From Chloranthus sessilifolius (Eukaryota > Streptophyta > Magnoliopsida > Chloranthales > Chloranthaceae), in NCBI GenBank assembly GCA_021018995.1, contig CM037596.1, forward strand, positions 102,469,416 to 102,533,415: a stretch of 64,000 bases of DNA, given 5' to 3'. Of the stretch, positions 21,130 through 33,741 are shown piece after piece. Numbering within the stretch: position 1 is the stretch's first letter; every line of letters begins with the position of its first letter. Under the pieces are notes generated by a model, which was not told where the DNA came from, searched no databases, and worked only from the letters and a program-made list of their open reading frames with translations. The position numbers and the translations under genes were made by a program.

Positions 21130-21720
21130 TGCAAAATCGATTGATTGAATTTAAAAATTCAATCGACTGACTTAAACGCCAGACTGTTCAGTAATAGAAT
21201 TCCTAAATTCGATCCATTGAAATGAGAAAATCAATCGATTGAATTTATTGTGGTGTCGATTTGAACGAGTCAAATCACTTGGGAAACATAAATCGTCAGA
21301 CCATTATTAATTTCAATCGATTGAATTTCCATATTCAATCAATTGAAATGAATGCAACGTCGTTTCGAAGGAAATTCGAAAAGATGCCGAGTCAACATGC
21401 CTTGGAGCAGTGTACCCGTCAGGTGGCAAATTATGTTGATCGATTGATTCTAAAAAATCAATCGATTGACATAAATATCACACCGATTTGAATGACCATT
21501 GAAAAGATAAGGGAAATGACTCTTGGGTGATTGAAATTCCATAATGTCGATCGATTGATTTTGGCAAGTCAATCGATTGATAGTAAAGTAATTTGACATC
21601 ACAGTAATTTGGCAGCTCAGTCAATTGATTGAGAATAAAATTCTCAAACCAAACACGGAACTGAGTCTTCAAAGTCGATCGGTTGATTTAGCAAAAATCA
21701 ATCAATTGAACTAGTCACTG
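21130..21720 (-). repeat. Spacer of element C rich in TCAATCGATTGA palindromes
   Basis: Between pol and the third ORF, TCAATCGATTGA or one-base variants occur about fifteen times in 600 bases, often in pairs separated by 8-14 bases (e.g. 21139-21170, 21315-21345, 21440-21468). No coding sequence. Confidence 0.75.
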
Positions 21721-21759
21721 TTATCCTAAAGAAACTAAACTAATAGACATTCTATACTA

Positions 21760-22531
21760 TGAACAATTCTACCGGGTTGCCTCTCAGTAAGCACCAAGTT
21801 TAAATGTCGATAGCTCGACCATTCAGTTCTCAATTTGCGGGATCAATGAGCTCTATTGATTCAATCAACATTTGGGTCGTTGGATCAATATTGGCTTGAG
21901 GCGTTGACCATTGACTTCGAAAACACGGTTATCCTTTAGATCTTGGATTTCAATCGCACCATGGGTGGATGTAGCAATGACCTGAAAAGGTCCTTCCCAT
22001 CTTGATCGTAATTTCCCCGGATGGAACTTTAATTTTGAATTAAAGAGCCATACCTTCTGCCCTAGATAAAACTCTTTTATGGAAATTAATCAATCATGTA
22101 GCTTTTTCAATCTTTCCTTGTAAAAAAGAGCATTCTCGTATGCATCATACCGCAGCTCTTCGAGCTCATTTAATTGCAAACGATGGTTTGAACCAGCAGA
22201 TTCCATATCAAAATTGAACTGTTTTATTGCCCAAAAGGCCTTGTGTTCTATTTCAACTGGAAGATGATAGGTTTTTCAAAACACCGGCCTAACGGGGGAC
22301 ATCCCTATTGGTGCCTTGAATGTTGTTCGATATGCCCATAAAGCATCAGACAAGCGTAATGACCAATCTTTTCTATCCAGTGGCACAATTTTTTCTAAGA
22401 TTCTCTTTATTTTCTAGTTTGATACCTCTACCTGCCCACTGGTCTGTGGGTGGTATGGTGTGGCAAATTATGTGTAACCGCATATTTTCTCATTAGTGAA
22501 TCAAAGTAGCGGTCGCAAAAATGTGGCCCAC
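21760..22531 (-). pseudogene. Integrase C-terminal half of element C
   Basis: The region aligns by eye with 26578-27340 of element A. It holds the GTCGATAGCTCGACCAT trailer, the C-terminal DNA-binding part, the ..ELEELR.. helix, the '[16 protein letters not shown]' region and the [11 protein letters not shown] motif (degenerate). Multiple stops prevent a long frame. The right edge at 22531 is the point where element A inserted (duplication CCCAC, 22527-22531). Confidence 0.7.
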
Positions 22532-24382
22532 TGATGTGATTTTTTTAATTGTGATGTTTTACTCCCAAGCAGACGAATCAGATTGTAGATAGTAGGTGCG
22601 GAGTACGAGATTGTTCCCATGAGGACTATTTTAGAAGATCTAAAAAGATGAAATAGTAACTCAAGAAATCTATCAAGATTTAACAGTACCTTACAAATAT
22701 TATGATTTAGGCAGTTTTGTGAGATGATAATTACTGACTACAAAATAAAGTTTAACTGATAATTTAAAAATAAAGGTAAAGATGAAGATATTAAATCCTC
22801 CCATCTTTGGTTTGCTCTTCCCATAATACAAATCTAAAGATTAAACTATGAGATATATCATTGAAAAACATCTTTTATAGAAGATAAATGGTCAAAACCC
22901 GGATAGGTTCCACATTGCATCCCTGCAATCAGAACTTAATTTCATAGATGATTTCCATATATAGATCTGGGATCAAGGGCATGACTCGACACACTTGATC
23001 TCAGATACAAATAAAAATCATCCCCGAAATGGGTAAAAAGTTCCAACAAGAATACTACCATAGATCTAAGATTAAGGGTATGACTTTACACACTTGATTT
23101 TAGATTAGGGAGTAATTAAGATAAAATTACGATTACAGATCCAAGATCCAGGGTATGACTCGACACACTCGATCCCAGATCGTAATCGTAAGTAGATCCA
23201 CACGATAAAAATAAAAAGACCATATAACAATGATTGAGGTAAAATTACCGTCATAGATCTGAGATTCAGGGTATGACTCGGCACACTCGATCCCAGTTAG
23301 TGGCGGGAATTTCATCCGTTCGTGATAGCATAACAACCATAAAATAAAATTTCAAAGTTTAATCCTAGATCTATACCATTAGAAGTACATTCCTCGGATG
23401 GGAATCATTAGATCTCCATCCCTAATAAATTAGCCACACATGTTGTAATTAAATGACATAAAAAAGTAATAAATGAAAAATAATATTTATCTAATTAATT
23501 AAAAATACCTCAACCTTTAATAGCAATTTCTTGATCCAAGCTTAATCCACGAGTATAATAATCTTTAGAAACGAACTTAAAAATACTCTCTATTAATTTC
23601 TAAATTTAACTAGGAATTAATTGAGCAAAAATAAAATTTTTGAAGAAAGGAATGCTGAAAAGGTAAAAGGAACAAAGCTCTCAAAAAATAAAAATCTCTA
23701 TCTCTACGTCTCTCTCTTTCTTGAGTTATTTGTGGCTTTAAATACTTCCAAGTCTAGCAGCTTTCCTAGCCCGCAAATCTAGGGTCGATTAATCGACCTC
23801 ATAGAGTCGATACATCGATCCCCCCTAAAAATCTGCATTAAGAAGTCTTTTCTATCTCAAACTCTATCCTTTATCTCGATTAATCGAGTGAAAGGTCGAT
23901 TAATCGACCTCCTTTAATTTTGCAACTAAACATTGCTTTTTGTGTCAGACTCAATGACTTCCCTCGATTAATCGAGTGCAAGGTCGATTGATCGACATTC
24001 CCAGATTTCCATGAACTTCAGCCCAACTTTGTATCAGGCACTGCCTCGATAATTTGTTCATAACGTTCTACTCCGAACTCGAATTGACATGATTCTTACG
24101 GCATTAGAAAGATGACGGAAAGCTCTACAAGTTTTGTGTTTTAGTAATTTCACGAATATGCCTCCTTGAAGGTCCAAATTGAGCTGCAAGTCTCACTAAG
24201 TTCTCAATGACCCAAGGTTGCAGTGTTTGACATTATTTACGAAATTCTTGGGCTGTTTTATGCACTTGGATTGTATTTACCTGAAACACTTCAAATGTAG
24301 TAATTCTCATCAGATAGCCTTCATCGGATGGCTAAATATAGGTATTTAGGGGTGAAATATCATCACATTTCACTACTCATCA
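22532..24382 (-). repeat. 3' LTR of element A
   Basis: 1851 bases, TGATGTG..ACTCATCA. It is bounded on the right by the complement of a purine tract (GGTTTAGGGGTG on the - strand). It holds four hairpin-like modules with GGGCATGACTCG-CACACT, and TCGATTAATCGA-type palindromes at about 23785-24000. A TATA-like TATTTAAAG lies on the - strand near 23733-23742. Confidence 0.92.
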
Positions 24383-26577
24383 CACCCCTAAACCTACACT
24401 TTGCTAGTCCTCGAGCAAAATAAACTAAAGAAAATAAATGCCACTTTCGTAGGGAGCACGATTGCACTTAGCCTGTGCAACAAGCCTTTAAACCCCCTAG
24501 GTGACCCTAGTGGAGGAGTTGTGTCTCCTGAGAATTTACAGTGAAGTTATCCACAAACTTCCAAAAATTTCAAACCATCGGCAAAATTGAGTTTTCAAAA
24601 TATGATTTTTATAACATATATACTATTAAAAAATAAAAACATTAATTGCTTCAATATGTGAATTATCAATCTTAAATATTAATGTCATATCAATCATGCT
24701 AGTGTCCATTCAAATTAATTCAATGCTCAAATTGTTAGATAACTCATCCATCCATGCCTAAACTTGAAGTGTGTGCATACCCAAACCAAGATTCATCCAT
24801 CTCAGAACTAGTCCAAACGGGAACCCATCGGATCTGTTGTCTCGACTCAATCCTCACTTTAGATATATTTTCGAAATAGAATCACTCCGATGATGGGTAA
24901 GTTTTCGCACACATGTGAGAGATCAATACAAAGCAAATAAAAAATGGGTCTCACATGATAAAAGAAACATGGTATATAAAAGAATAAACAAAAAATTTCA
25001 TAAGAAAAGACACTTGTATATCCTCTGTATGTCATATCAAGTGCCATAGGTATGGTATATTGACTCTCCACAAGACAGTTAGCAATGTAAGATTGGATCA
25101 TGAAGGTCTTTTGTAGGGTTCTAACGGGGCTCAGGTAAGGGTAAGAAAGAGATGGAAGTTGGGATTCAAAATTTCTGAGAAATCGAAAAACAAACTAACT
25201 TTTGATTTTTCTATTTCTTCTCTTTTTCTTTCCTTAATCTCTCGCTATTTTTTTTCAATATTTCTCAATTTTCTTTTCTCACTCCTTTTTCTTCTTTTGA
25301 ATTTCATTTTCTTGAAACACCTTATATTTTTTATTATTTTTCACAATTTTCTTTTTCTTTTTCCCCCCCTTTTTTTTTTTTAATATTTTTGCCATACACT
25401 CTTAGTAAACACCACAACTCGGTATCTCTCCACTTACTCTTTTTTCGTTCATTCTCATCCCACGTTCCTAATTTCTCAGAAATAAGAAGGGTAAAGCTGA
25501 ATTTTTAGAAATGGTGAAGGGTTAAAGGTTAACATGGCTTATCAAAGAATGTATAAAGGCAAACTTTTCAATAGGCTCCAGGGGGTACTAGAAGGATAAT
25601 TTTATATGAGGTGGGACATTTTAAGCATAAACGAGCCAAAGATGACCTTCAATTATGTCTTTAAAAGATGATAATTCTGCCTATTTGTCTTGAGTATATA
25701 TATAGTACATTCTAACACAATAATATGAATTTAATATCATGCAAAGTCACAAGTCAAAATAAAATATATGAGATTATGTAAAAATAATTTGTATTCAAAG
25801 ACAACTCCGAGTTTATGTAAACTCTCATCAAGGACGGGAAATTAGCTCTAAAGCTCACCGGGTTTAGTCTCCACTAAGAACCTAAGATTCAAAGTTTAAA
25901 CTGGTTCCTTAATTTGTAGATCTTAGCTTGGTATAAGTATAAAAAATTAATATCTAAGCATGAATTTCAAAGTCATCCATAAAATATCACATTAAGCTTC
26001 ATCATCCTAGATACAAGTAATCAAAATATGATATCGATATTCACAAAATTAAATTTACATGCATCATCAACTAAAGTTTGAAAACAATCACAAAATAATA
26101 TGAATTACGGTTCCAAATTTTTTATTTTATTTTGTTTTATTTTTTATTTTTATTTATTTATTTATTAATTTTTTTTTTATGGTATCAAAATAATAAAATC
26201 ACACAAATTACACCCCCAAACCTAAACAAACTAATGTCCTCATTATTGACAATAAATAAAATAGTAGATTAAAGTGAGAAACATATCTGGAGTAATGATT
26301 TGAGGCTCGTGGTAACACATAAAAAGGGGAGAGGTAGGAAAATTCCTCCCCCAAACCTACATAAAAATAGACCAGTATATCCAAGCATACTTTTCACACG
26401 AAAAAATGTCAACAATAGTGAGAGGATTATCAAAACTAATAAAATGCTTACTCGAATAACACTATCAAAACCATAATCAACCATAAAAACAAGTGTAGCT
26501 AATCTATTTTTTTTAATTTTTTTATTTTTTTTAAAGACAGAATAAAAAATTTTTTTTTAAAAAAAATCAAACAAAAT
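24383..26577 (-). other. 3' non-coding region of element A
   Basis: Sequence between integrase and the 3' LTR with no long frame. It matches 33742-35540 of element B by eye (AACCTACACTTTGCTAGTCC, GGGCTCAGGTAAGGGTAAG, ATACACTC.CAGTAAACACCAC). The third-ORF region present in B at 35.9-38.5 kb is absent, with the join near 26230-26570. Confidence 0.75.
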
Positions 26578-26634
26578 TGGGTTGCCTCCCAATGAGCGCT
26601 AGTTTAATGTCGATAGCTCGATCATACAAATTTC

Positions 26635-29600
26635 TCAGTCAGGGTGAGCCATTGGATCACTCAAGGAAAGAGTGTCAGAGAATGCAGTTGCATCTTCTAG
26701 GAAAGGTTTTAATTTTTGACCATTAACTCGAAAAATATTCCCGTGTCTCGGATTGATAACATTAACTGCCCCATTAGAGAGTATTTGAGAGATTTTGAAT
26801 GGACCACTCCAACGGATTTTTAGTTTTCCTGAAAATAGGTGAAGATGAGAATTGTATAGTAGAACCTGTTGACCAATAACGAATAGATTTACGTAAAATG
26901 GATTGATCATGAACCCGTTTCATACGATCCTTATAAGATTTAGCACAGTCATATGCGTCAACACAGATTTCTTCCAATTCATTTATTTGCAAACCCCTCT
27001 GGTTACCAGATTTCAGGAGATCGAAATTCAATGACTTAATGGCCCAAAATGCTCGATGTTCCAGTTCAACCGGGAGGTGACAACCTTTACCAAAGACCAA
27101 CCGATAAGGCGACATGCCAATCGGAGTTTTAAACGCAGTTCGATACGCCCACAGAGCGTCATTCAATTTTAGCGACCAGTCTTTACGATTCGGATGGATT
27201 GTCTTCTCTAAAATCTGCTTAAGTTCCCAATTAGATACTTCAACTTGGCCACTTGTCTGAGGATGGTATGGTGTAACAACTTTGTGTGTGACACCATATT
27301 TCTTTATTAATTGGGTGAATACTCTATTGCAAAAGTGCTTTCCACAATCGCTGATTATTGCCTTTGGAACACCAAAACGTGAAAACACTTGATCCTTTAG
27401 GAATTTGATTACTACTTTGTGATCGCTTGTCTTACACGCCACAACCTAAATCCATTTCGAGACATAATCAACCCCGACAAGGATGAACGTATTTCCAAAC
27501 GAATTCAGGAAAGGACACATAAAATCGATCCCCCAAACATCAAATAGTTCAACTTCTAAAATTGGATTGAGCGGCATCATGTTGCGCTTTGAGATCCGGC
27601 CCAGTAGTTGACAGTTGTGACAAGATTTACAATGTTGATGACAATCTTTAATGATCGTCGGCCAGTAAAAACTATTTTGGAGGATCTTTGCTGCAGTCTT
27701 CTTGGAATTAAAGTGGCCTCCACAAGCTAACTCATGACAGAACGAGATGATCTGTGGTTGCTCAGATTCAGGAATACACCGTCATATGATTTGATCGGGA
27801 CAGTATTTGAATAAATACGGATCTTCGAAAAAGTAGTGTTTCACCCGAGCTAAGAAAATGGATTTCTCGTTCTTAGACCAATGGTGTGGTAATTGCTCGG
27901 TGACTAGGTAATTTACAAGATCCGCATACCAAGGTGGGCAGTCAATCCCGAACAACTGTTCATCCGAGAAGTGCTCTAAGATCTGAACATGATCGCCAGA
28001 TTTCTCAATAATTATTCGTGACAAGTGATCTACCACCACATTTTCTGAGCCTTTCTTGTCTTTGATTTCTAAATCGAACTCTTGCAATAACAAGATCCAT
28101 TTGATTAAGCGTGCTTTAGCATCTTTCTTAGCGAATAGATAACGCAGAGCAGCGTGATCTATAAATACCATGACTTTAAACCCTAATAAATAAGATCAAA
28201 ATTTATTCAACAGGAAAACTACTGCCAAAAGTTTCTTTTCTGTTGTCGAGTAGTTCAATTGGGCATCGTTGAGAGTGCGACTCATATAGTAGATTACATG
28301 CGGTAATTTTTCTATTTATTGTCCCAGAACAGCTCCAATTGCATAATCAGAGGCGTCGCACATGATTTTTAACGGAAAGTCCCAGTTCGGAGATTGAATT
28401 ATCGGGGCTTTTATCAATTCAGCCTTAATGGTCTCAAAGGCCTGCAAACATTTATCGTCAAAGAGGAATGGGACATCCTTTGAAAGTAAGTTGCATAGCG
28501 GTTGCGCTATCTTGTTGAAATCTTTAATAAAACGATGATAAAAATCGGCGTGTCCCAGAAAAGATCTTATTTCCTTAACTATTCTCGGTAGTGGGAGATT
28601 GGCAATTAAATCAACTTTAGCCTTAACGACCTCGATACCCTGCAATGATATGATGTGTCCCAAAATAATGCCATCTCTAACCATGAAGTAACATTTTTCC
28701 CAGTTAAGAACAAGGTTCTTCTCCTGGCATCGTGCAAGCACTAGCGACAAATGATTCAAGCTGTCGGCGAAACTGTTTCCATGGATCAAGAAGTCGTCCA
28801 TGAAAACTTCGAGGAATCGTTCGACCATATCCGAAAAAATACTCAACATACATCTTTGGAATGTAGCTGGTGCATTACAAAGCCCAAATGGCATTCGTCG
28901 GTAGGAGAAAGTACCAAAAGGGCATGTGAACGTGGTTTTCTCTTGATCCTCAGGTGCAATGACTATTTGGTTATAACCGGAATAGCCATTGAGGAAGCAA
29001 TAGTAATCATGCCCGGCCAGTCTTTCTAACATCTGATCGATAAATGGGAGTGGAAAGTGATCTTTCCTTGTCATCGAATTTAACTTGCGATCATCGATAC
29101 ACACTCTCCAAGCTGTTTGAATTTTTGTAGGAATTAGTTCGTTATCCTCATTCTTCATCACTGTGACTCCCGACATCTTAGGGACCACTTGTGTGGGGCT
29201 AACCCACTTACTGTCAGAGATGAGGTATATGATTCCAGCATCTAAAAGTTTTATTACCTCATTTCGGACCACGCCTTGCATTATAGGGTTCAGTCTCCTC
29301 AGTGGTTCCTTAGAAGGCTTAGAATTGTCTTTCAAATGGATCCAGTGCATACACACCGTCAGACTAATGCCTTTGATATCTTTTATCGACTATCCGATGA
29401 CACTTTTGTGATCTTTGAGCACATTCATGAGTTGGCCTTCCTGATTCGCATCCAATTTTGATGAGATTATGACGGGTTGAGTTTCATTCTCCCCTAGGTA
29501 GGCATACTTAAGATTTTCCGAAAGAGGTTTAAGTTCTAATGACACTTTCTCCTCCTCTTTCGGCTTTTCCTTGATTAATTTAATTTGAACTCTAAAATCT

Positions 29601-30160
29601 ATTTTCTTTTCTTCTCTCAGAAGTGGTGTGGAGTCCAACATGTGATTCACTTCTTGGATCAGCTGATCCACATCAAAATTTTCTCCACAATGCGCAAGAC
29701 AAGCTGCTAAAGGATCTTTAATTTCGGATGCATGAAATATTTCTTCCACAATTTCATCGATTGGACAGGCTTGTGCATGTTCGTCATCCTCCATGGGTTG
29801 CTTGACAATATTAAAGATGTTGAGTTCCACTGTCATATTCCCGAATGACAGATTCATGATCTCGTTTCGACAATTGATTAGCGCATTGGAGGTTGCTAGG
29901 AATGGTCTTCCTAAAATCACTGGAATGCTATTCTTCAAATTTGGTATCGGTTCAGTGTCTAAAACAATAAAATCTACAGGAAAGTAGAAAGAATCCACCT
30001 TGATGAGGACATCTTCTACAATTTCTCGAGGGATCTTTACTGACCGATTAGCTAACTGAAGGGTCATCGCAGTGGTATTAAGCTCTCCCAATTCGAGCTC
30101 CTTGTAAACAGAGTAAGGCAACAAATTGACACTTGCTTCTAAATCCAAAAAGGCCTGATC
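26635..30160 (-). pseudogene. Pol polyprotein of element A (protease, RT, RNase H, integrase)
   Basis: Protease/linker (30148-29390) has MDLEASVNLLPYSVYKELEL, where the family motif is D-L-G-A-S. RT (29356-28316) contains HRIHL-like start, VCIDDRKLN, CFLNGYSGYNQ, MPFGLCNAPATFQRCM, FMDDF and FLGHADFYHRFIKDF; the Asp normally in FLDGYSG is Asn. An in-frame stop follows GAVLGQ at the start of RNase H. RNase H and the zinc-binding region continue at 28171-27782. The integrase core is at 27442-26774 ([27 protein letters not shown]), with its C-terminal part to 26635. At least three breaks make it non-functional. Confidence 0.9.
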
Positions 30161-30369
30161 AATACGGTTATCGCCGATGACGATTGAGATTGTAGGACAA
30201 CCTATGTCCTTGTATCTAATTGGGAGTTTCGCTTACAACACTGAACTAACCTGCTCGACTAAGAAAGCCTTTTTCAGAATATTGGTCTTTCTTTTGATTG
30301 TGACCAATTCCTTCAAAAATTTTACATATGAAGGTACTTGTCGGATGGCATCCAGGAAGGGAATATTAA

Positions 30370-32022
30370 TTTTTAATTACTTGAAAATCTTATTTATTCC
30401 TTCTACATCGCGATTTTTTCTTGGTGCCATCAATCTTTGCGGGTACGGTGCTTTAGGAATAAAACATTTCTTCTGTTCACTCTTTTCTTCTGTCGTTTCT
30501 TTTGCTTGCACTTTTTCTTCATTTTCTTCTTTCTCTTCAAATTTCTTCTCTCCATCAGACTTTCCCTCCTTCTCTGGCAATACTACTTTGTTATCGACCT
30601 GCTTTTCAGATCTTAATATTGTTGTCGCCCGAATTTGTTATTGATCATCATCTTGTAATGAAGTTGGTGTTTATTCAACAACCATTTGACCCCTTGGGTT
30701 AGGAACTAGTTGGCTAGAAAATAATCCTTTTTCTCTTTCACAGAGAAAAGTTTTCAATTGTCCAATTTGGGTCTCTATTTTAGAGATTGAGAATGTGTGA
30801 GAATGGATAAGTTTTAATAGGTCCTCAGTAGAAGGAGTTTGTGTATGAGGACGTTGGGCAGTATTTCCCAGTGGATTGTTAAATTCGGGTGGTGGAAATG
30901 TTAGCACAAAATTTTGTTGTGGTTTTGATACCCTCCCATTGGTTGTGCAAACTGAAAATTCTGGTTTAATTGTCATGGCTGCCCAACCTGATTTTGATTG
31001 TATTGAAATTGATTTAGATTATTGAACCCTTGCTGTTGAAATTGTCCTTCACCATAGTTTTGCTGCGGTCCTTGGTTGAAATTTTGTTGATGACAGAAGT
31101 TCGTCCCTTGTTTCCTGGGCTGTATTCTTTGATTATCTTGTTTCCACGAGAAATTTGGGTGGGTTCTCCAACTATTTGGGTTATTCTCATTGAAAACGTT
31201 TCCTTGACTCCGCCCATAGTTATTCACAACATTTAGCTGTTCAGATGTGTCTTCCTGGTAGTTATGCATCGAAGGACAGTCATCTACTATATGCATTGGA
31301 CTTACACAAATTGAACATGGCTTGGGTTATGTATTTATCATATGCACATTCTTTTTTTAATTTCAATTCCTCCACTTGTTGAGTGAGGAAATCAATTTTA
31401 GCCATCAGATCCGGAGAATCCTTCACTACGTATAGTCCTCCCTTCTTGGTTGAATTTCTGGCTTGATCACGAGCTTTGATTGGTTGTTCCATAGTCTTTG
31501 TGAAGTCCCAGTGCTAGGAATTTTCTGCCAGCTTTTCTAGGAAAGAATAAGATTCATTGTCCTTGAGATTCAGAAGTCCTCCGCCATTCATTGACTCCAC
31601 CATATGTCTATTTGGTTGACTTAGTCCATTGTAGAAACACTGGACCAATCTCCACCTTGAGTATCCATGGTGTGGACATTTGAGTAGGAGATCTATGAAT
31701 CTATCCCAAGCTTCATATAATCTCTCATTTTCCTCTTGCGTGAAATCTGTGATTTCACATTGGAGAGCATTTGTCTTCGCCATGGGGAAGAACTTTGATA
31801 GAAACTTTTTGACCATCTGATCCCAGGTTGTTATAGATCCCGATGGTAGAGAATTTAACTAAGCTTTTGCTTTATCCTTTATAGAGAAAGGAAACAAGCG
31901 TAGCCTAACAGATTCATCATTGAAATTTTGGTATACAGATGAGCAGACTTCGATGAAGTTTTTAACGTGCTAGTATGGATCTTCTCTCTCCATGCCATGA
32001 AAGATTGGGAGGATTTGGATGA
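30370..32022 (-). pseudogene. Gag of element A, C-terminal portion and gag-pol linker
   Basis: Frames 31816-31514, 31492-31280, 31296-30973 and 30976-30671 cover the gag core (FPMAKTN, LYEAWDRFIDLLLKCPHHGYS, GLSQPNRHMVESMNGGG), the zinc-knuckle area and the Gln/Asn-rich tail. A Glu/Lys-rich linker (30580-30377) follows. The right edge is the insertion point of element B. Compared with the open gag of B, there are stops and frame changes around 31280, 31500 and 31860. Confidence 0.85.
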
Positions 32023-33741
32023 TGATGTGAATTTTAATTGTGATGTTTTACTCGCAAGCGCACGAATCGGATTGTATATAGTGGGTGCAGAGTACGAGAT
32101 TGTTCCCACGAGGACTATTTTTGAAAGATCTAAAAAGACACGACAGTAATTCAAGAAATCCACTAAGATTTAACAGTATTCTACCAGTCTTATGATTTGA
32201 TTTTGTGAGATGACAATTACTGACTACAAACTAGAATTTAATTGATAATTCAAAAGTAAAGATAAAGATGAAGATACTAAATCCTCGCATCTTTGGTCCG
32301 TTCTTCTCATAATATAAATCTACAGATTAAACTATGAGATAAATCATTGAAACACATCTTTTATGGAAGATAAATGGTCAAAACTCTGATAGGTTCCACT
32401 TTGCATCCCTGCAATCAGGACTTAGATGATTTTCATATATAGATCTGGGATCAAGGGCATGGCTCGGCACATTTGATTTCAGGTTCAAATAAAAATCATC
32501 CCCAAAGTGGGTGAAAATTCCAATAAGAATACCACCATAGATCTGAAATCAAGGGCATGGCTCGGCACACTCGATTTCAGATTAGGGAGTAATTAAGATA
32601 AAATTACCATTACAGATCCAAGATCCAGGGCATGGCTCGGCACACTCGATCCCGAATCATAATCGTAATTATATCCACACGATGAAAGCAAAAAGACCAT
32701 ATAACAATGATTGGGTAAAATTACCGTCACAGATCTGAGATCCCGGGCATGGCTCGGCACACGCGATCCTAGTTAGTGGCGGGGATTTCATCCGTTCATG
32801 ATAGCACAATAACCATAAAATAAAATCTCATATTTTAATCCTAAATTTATATTATTAAAAGTACATCCCTCGGATGGGAATCATTAGATCCCCATCCCTA
32901 TGAATTTAGCCGCACATATTGTAATTAAATGACATAAATAAATAAGGAAGGGAAAATAATATTAATTTAATGAATTAAAAATACCTCAAACTTTAACAGA
33001 AATTATTTTGATCCAAAAGTACGATGATCTTCAGAAACGAAATTAATGCAGGAATAAACTTGAACAAAAATAATAAACTGAAGGAATGAGTACTGGAAAT
33101 TAAAGGAACAAAGCTCTCAAAAAGGAATAAATAAAAACTCTCTAAAACTAATCCTATTTCCCTAAAAATTAATTCTCTTTCGAAGTATTTGAGTCGGCTT
33201 TAAATAGATGCACGGTCGCGGAAGTCTCCCAGCCGCAAAAGTTAGGGTCGAAGTATCGAGCCTAAAAAGTCCAAAAAAACAGCTTTAAAGTGTCAGTTCT
33301 GTGTCTGACACTCTTTTGTCCTCGATTAATCGACCAAAAGGTTCGATGCATCAACTCCCAGAAATTCGTGAATTCCAGCACACTTTTTGTATCAGATACT
33401 TCTTCGGTATTTCGGGTATAACTTTCTATCCCGAACTCGGATTGAAGTGATTCTTACGTCGTTGGAAAGCTGACGAAAAGATCTACAACTTTTGTGTTTT
33501 GACAATTTTATGATTCGACTGTCGTGAAGGTACAAATGGAGCCACAAGTCACACCAAGTTCTCGATGACCCAAAGTTGCAGTGTTTTGGCATTATTTTCA
33601 GAATTTTTGGGCTGCTTTCTATACTTGGATTGTATTTACCTGAAACACTTCGATTCTAATAATTCTTATCAGATAGCCTTCATCGAACATCTAAATATAG
33701 GTATTTAGGGGTGAAATATCATCATATTTCACTACTCATCA
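32023..33741 (-). repeat. 3' LTR of element B
   Basis: 1719 bases, TGATGTG..ACTCATCA. It is followed on the right by the complement of the purine tract (TTTGGGGGTG on the - strand). A TATA-like CTATTTAAAG lies on the - strand at 33207-33198. It contains four GGGCATGGCTCGGCACAC modules (about 32455, 32555, 32630 and 32745). It is shorter than the 5' LTR mainly around 33225-33275. Confidence 0.93.

Noticed and set aside
30177..30702. Frames on the + strand (Ser/Phe-rich)
   Set aside because: Antisense of the Glu/Lys-rich gag-pol linker of element A.
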